The position numbers and the translations under genes are program-made. The notes under the pieces were generated by a model that made no database searches, was not told where the DNA came from, and saw nothing but the letters and a program-made list of their open reading frames with translations. Positions 6,851 to 9,040 of a DNA stretch of 9,040 nucleotides are shown in pieces (the stretch's first letter is position 1; each line of letters opens with the position of its first letter). Source of the DNA: Acidimicrobiales bacterium (GTDB lineage Bacteria > Actinomycetota > Acidimicrobiia > Acidimicrobiales > Iamiaceae); the NCBI GenBank assembly GCA_020439605.1, contig JAGQSI010000062.1, positions 1 to 9,040 on the forward strand, given 5' to 3'.

Positions 6851-6970
6851 CCTCGCGGGGTTGGGTGCAAGTCCCGACCGGCGGTAGAGCCCGCGAACCT
6901 GAGCCTCGGCTCAGGCCGATCCGGTGTAACTCCGGAGCCGACGGTAAAAGTCCGCGTCGAGCGCATCATC
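6848..6970 (+). ncRNA. FMN riboswitch (RFN element) upstream of ribD
   Basis: This is a cis-acting aptamer that binds flavin mononucleotide and normally shuts off riboflavin genes when FMN is plentiful. The conserved core is clear. GGGG (6857-6860) precedes the P2 hairpin GGGTGCAAGTCCC (6863-6875), followed at once by GACCGGCGGT (6876-6885). GCCCGCGA (6889-6896) comes next. P4 is CCTGAGC/GCTCAGG (6898-6904 and 6909-6915). P5 is TCCGG/CCGGA (6920-6924 and 6932-6936), then GCCGACGGT (6937-6945) and GTC (6950-6952) closing P6. P1 is poor: only CTCG (6852-6855) and CGAG (6958-6961) can pair. The segment after P6 reads CGCGTCGAG instead of the usual UGGAUGRGA, so the ligand-contacting joining region is altered. 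The location directly before ribD-ribE-ribB fits the usual role. The 3' boundary is approximate. Confidence 0.93.
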
Positions 6971-7009
6971 TGGATTCCCGGTATCGGCGCCGCGCATCCC
7001 GTGACTATT

Positions 7010-7013
7010 GGGA
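7010..7013 (+). promoter_or_regulatory. Shine-Dalgarno site that favours the GTG 7019 start of ribD
   Basis: GGGA lies five bases before GTG 7019. The alternative GTG 7001 is preceded by a pyrimidine-rich stretch ending CATCCC, with no ribosome binding site. The GGGAA at 7010-7014 is complementary to TTCCC at 6975-6979, and GGGA is also complementary to TCCC at 6997-7000. The site could therefore be masked by upstream RNA as part of riboswitch control. That last point is inference. Confidence 0.5.
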
Positions 7014-7018
7014 AAACT

Positions 7019-8080
7019 GTGGACGACACGACGGCTATGCAACGAGCAATCGAGGTGGCTTGGACCGCTCGATTGCGCTCGTCGCCCAATCCTTGGGTTG
7101 GTTGCGTGATCGAATGCAGCGACGGTCGCATTGTCGAGGGAGCCACAGAACGCCCCGGTGGTCGCCACGCTGAAATGGTCGCCCTTGATGCGGCTGGAAC
7201 CGAAGGGGCTAAGGGCTCAACACTTTGGGTGACCTTGGAGCCGTGCTCACATGTTGGCCGAACCGGCGCATGTGCACGCTCGATCATCGATGCCGGAGTG
7301 GCTCGGGTCGTGGTGGCGCTGGAGGACCCAGACCCAAAGGTCTCAGGCAAAGGGATTGCCATGTTGGTGGAGGCGGGCATAGAGGTAGTGGTGGGAGAGC
7401 AACAAGAAGCAGTTCGAGCCCAGTTGGCTCCGTACCTCAAGCATCGCCAGACCGGCTTGCCGTGGGTTGTGCTCAAGATGGCAAGCACACTTGATGGGCG
7501 TAGCGCGGCACCCGATGGTTCAAGTCAGTGGATCACTGGGGGAGCCGCACGTGCGGATGCTCATCAACTACGCGCTGAGAGCGATGCCATCGTGGTTGGT
7601 GCAGGAACCATTCGAGCCGATGATCCTTCTCTGACCGTTCGCCACGTCGATGGTCCCGACCCTCTAAGGGTTGTGCTGGGTTCAATACCTGCCAACGCTC
7701 GGGTGCAGCCAGCCATCGAGCACCAGGGAGACCTACAGGAACTCCTGGAGATGCTCGGCGAGCGCGGCGTACTTCAAGTTCTCGTGGAGGGTGGCGCTGC
7801 GGTGGCCGGAGGATTTCACCGTGAGGGGCTAGTTGATCATTACGTGATCTACATAGCGCCCGCCCTGTTTGGTGGAGATGATGCACGCGCAATGATGACC
7901 GGGCATGGCGCCTCCACCATGGAAGATCTTTGGAGGGGCGCCATCACCAAGGTCACCCAACTAGGCGGCGACCTTCGGCTCGACCTGAGTCCGATTGCGC
8001 CTTCTCAAGTCACCGGGCCTGTACCCGTGGTTCGTCTCGAAGATGGCGGCCCCGCCACACGTGGCCAAGGAGGCATCTGA
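7019..8080 (+). CDS. ribD: Bifunctional diaminohydroxyphosphoribosylaminopyrimidine deaminase / 5-amino-6-(5-phosphoribosylamino)uracil reductase
   Basis: RibD catalyses the second and third steps of riboflavin synthesis: it deaminates the pyrimidine made from GTP, then reduces the ribose side chain with NADPH. The 353-residue product has both domains. The N-terminal zinc deaminase (about 1-140) has SSPNPWVGCVI (21-31), HAE (50-52) and PCSHVGRTGAC (75-85), whose His50, Cys76 and Cys85 bind zinc. The C-terminal reductase (about 147 onward) has LKMASTLDGR (152-161), ITGGAARADAHQLRA (172-186), DAIVVGAGTIRADDPSLT (189-206) and VLVEGG (254-259). GTG 7019 is chosen because it has GGGA five bases upstream and gives the usual opening MDDTTAMQRAIEVA. 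GTG 7001 (six residues longer) and ATG 7037 remain possible. The gene lies just downstream of the FMN riboswitch and shares one base with ribE (TGATG). Confidence 0.95.
   Translation: MDDTTAMQRAIEVAWTARLRSSPNPWVGCVIECSDGRIVEGATERPGGRHAEMVALDAAGTEGAKGSTLWVTLEPCSHVGRTGACARSIIDAGVARVVVALEDPDPKVSGKGIAMLVEAGIEVVVGEQQEAVRAQLAPYLKHRQTGLPWVVLKMASTLDGRSAAPDGSSQWITGGAARADAHQLRAESDAIVVGAGTIRADDPSLTVRHVDGPDPLRVVLGSIPANARVQPAIEHQGDLQELLEMLGERGVLQVLVEGGAAVAGGFHREGLVDHYVIYIAPALFGGDDARAMMTGHGASTMEDLWRGAITKVTQLGGDLRLDLSPIAPSQVTGPVPVVRLEDGGPATRGQGGI
8067..8073 (+). promoter_or_regulatory. Strong ribosome binding site for ribE
   Basis: AAGGAGG is a perfect Shine-Dalgarno sequence, six bases before the ribE ATG at 8080 and inside the last codons of ribD. 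It fixes the ribE start and is the strongest such site in the window, suggesting that ribE is translated efficiently as well as coupled to ribD. Confidence 0.85.
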
Positions 8081-8664
8081 TGTTTACCGGAATCGTCGAA
8101 GAGCTCGGAAGCGTCATCTCACGTGAAGGACCACGGCTACGAATCGGAGCAGTGATGGTTCTGGAAGACGTAGAGATGGGTGCTTCGATCGCCGTCAACG
8201 GGACTTGTCTTACCGTGGTTGGCTGGGGGACTGACTACTGGGACGCAGATGTTGTAGATGAAACCTATGCCCGTACCAGTCTCGGCTCATTGAAACCCGG
8301 GGATCGGGTGAACCTCGAGCGACCCGTTCGTCTGGCCGATCGCCTCGGCGGGCACCTCGTGCAGGGTCATGTGGATGCAGTGGGCACAATCGTCACCGCT
8401 GCGCCAGATCTTCGTATTTCGATGGATTCGAACCTGCTGCGTTACGTGGTTCACAAGGGTTCCATCACCATCGATGGAGTGAGTCTCACCGTTGCGGCCA
8501 GACACGAAGACGGTTTCTCGGTGGCGATCATCCCCCACACTCAAGAGGTCACAACCTTGGGTTGCAAAGGTCCTGGAGATCTGGTGAACCTCGAACTTGA
8601 TGTGATTGCGAAATATGTCGAATCTCTGCTTGGCGGCCATACCCCGGAAGGAAATCCACAATGA
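8080..8664 (+). CDS. ribE: Riboflavin synthase, alpha chain
   Basis: Riboflavin synthase joins two molecules of 6,7-dimethyl-8-ribityllumazine to give riboflavin and the pyrimidine precursor, the last step of the pathway. The 194-residue protein opens with the invariant MFTGIVEELG and consists of two similar lumazine-binding domains. The first (about 1-90) contains VNGTCLTV (39-46) and ERPVRLADRLGGH (80-92). The second (about 93-185) begins VQGHVDAVG (94-102) and contains IDGVSLTV (131-138) and IPHTQEVTTL (151-160). Its length is close to the usual 195-215. The start at 8080 shares one base with the ribD stop and has a perfect AAGGAGG. The end overlaps the next gene by 4 bp (ATGA). In Bacillus-type naming this gene is called ribE, in E. 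coli-type naming ribC; the product is the same. Identification is secure. Confidence 0.97.
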   Translation: MFTGIVEELGSVISREGPRLRIGAVMVLEDVEMGASIAVNGTCLTVVGWGTDYWDADVVDETYARTSLGSLKPGDRVNLERPVRLADRLGGHLVQGHVDAVGTIVTAAPDLRISMDSNLLRYVVHKGSITIDGVSLTVAARHEDGFSVAIIPHTQEVTTLGCKGPGDLVNLELDVIAKYVESLLGGHTPEGNPQ

Positions 8665-9040
8665 CCGATACCAGCCCCGCCGATATGCCAGCCAACGCTG
8701 GAGGGTTCGAGGTTGGCAACCGTGGGCCACAAGACGATGGCCCGCTCGCCGATATAGCTGAAGCTCTCAAGGCGTTTGCCCAAGGCGAGATCATCGTGGT
8801 GGTGGACGACGAGGATCGCGAGAACGAGGGCGATCTCATCATGTCTGCCGAGCATGTGACCCCAGAGAAGATCGCGTTCTTCCTTCAATACACCTCAGGG
8901 TTCATTTGTGCGCCCATCACCTCGGAACGGGCTGCGGAGCTTGACCTGCGCCCAATGGTTGAGGCCAACACGGAGTCCATGCGCACGGCGTTTCTGGTGA
9001 GCGTTGACTATCGACATGGGACCACCACCGGCATTTCGGC
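8661..9040 (+). CDS. 3,4-dihydroxy-2-butanone-4-phosphate synthase (RibB, or RibBA fusion), truncated by the window edge
   Basis: This enzyme converts ribulose 5-phosphate to 3,4-dihydroxy-2-butanone 4-phosphate, the four-carbon unit of the lumazine ring, with release of formate. The visible 126 codons contain the family hallmarks: IVVVDDEDRENEGDLIMSAE (45-64), the acidic metal and substrate loop; YTSGFICAPITSERAAEL (77-94); and FLVSVDYRHGTTTGIS (111-126). ATG 8661 overlaps the ribE stop (ATGA) and has GGAAGG at 8646-8651. About 29 residues precede the domain (Pro/Gly/Asp-rich), somewhat more than in stand-alone RibB. Actinobacterial riboflavin operons usually carry the RibBA fusion with a C-terminal GTP cyclohydrolase II, but that part lies beyond the window, so ribB and ribBA cannot be separated here. 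It is the third gene of the FMN-riboswitch operon. Confidence 0.95.
   Translation, partial: MTDTSPADMPANAGGFEVGNRGPQDDGPLADIAEALKAFAQGEIIVVVDDEDRENEGDLIMSAEHVTPEKIAFFLQYTSGFICAPITSERAAELDLRPMVEANTESMRTAFLVSVDYRHGTTTGIS

Noticed and set aside
6658..7488. 276-codon minus-strand open frame crossing the riboswitch and ribD
   Set aside because: It runs antisense through the end of mog, the structured FMN aptamer and the ribD deaminase domain, all of which have strong independent support. No recognisable protein features.

Overview
The window is an ordinary, densely packed housekeeping stretch from a bacterium. It most resembles a moderately high-GC actinobacterium, possibly of the class Acidimicrobiia. 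Three things point that way: the order metK-priA ... def-fmt-rsmB ... ribD-ribE-ribBA, which parallels the known actinobacterial order; a PriA whose helicase motifs are eroded, as in actinobacterial PriA; and frequent GTG starts. The class-level placement is inference.

Layout. 1-384 is the 3' end of metK (S-adenosylmethionine synthetase). An 11-bp UUCG hairpin at 411-436 separates it from priA, a primosome protein with degenerate helicase motifs and no obvious canonical start codon. Two minus-strand genes follow (2345-3510): an RsmC/YbxB-like methyltransferase and, translationally coupled to it, a SpoU/TrmH-type RNA 2'-O-methyltransferase. They converge on priA with an 8-bp gap and diverge from def with a 24-bp gap. 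The plus-strand run def-fmt-rsmB-mog (3535-6761) is compact, with gaps of 7 bp, a 4-bp overlap and 2 bp. It covers N-terminal formyl-methionine handling (peptide deformylase, Met-tRNA formyltransferase), 16S rRNA m5C methylation and molybdopterin adenylylation.

The only long gene-free stretch (6762-7018) holds a promoter-like AT-rich patch and an FMN riboswitch (RFN element). The riboswitch precedes a tightly overlapping riboflavin operon: ribD (deaminase/reductase), ribE (riboflavin synthase) and the first 126 codons of ribB or ribBA (dihydroxybutanone-phosphate synthase), which runs off the right edge. The aptamer would let FMN repress its own biosynthetic operon.

I found no mobile element, CRISPR array, tRNA, rRNA or phage gene. 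Nothing amounts to a clearly undescribed system. The observation most worth checking is that the FMN aptamer keeps its canonical core except in the segment normally reading GGAUG, which includes the adenine known to pair with the flavin. Lesser points are the missing priA start codon (an ATA sits exactly where an ATG is expected), the perfect UUCG hairpin without a U-tract, and mog at the position where rpe often sits.
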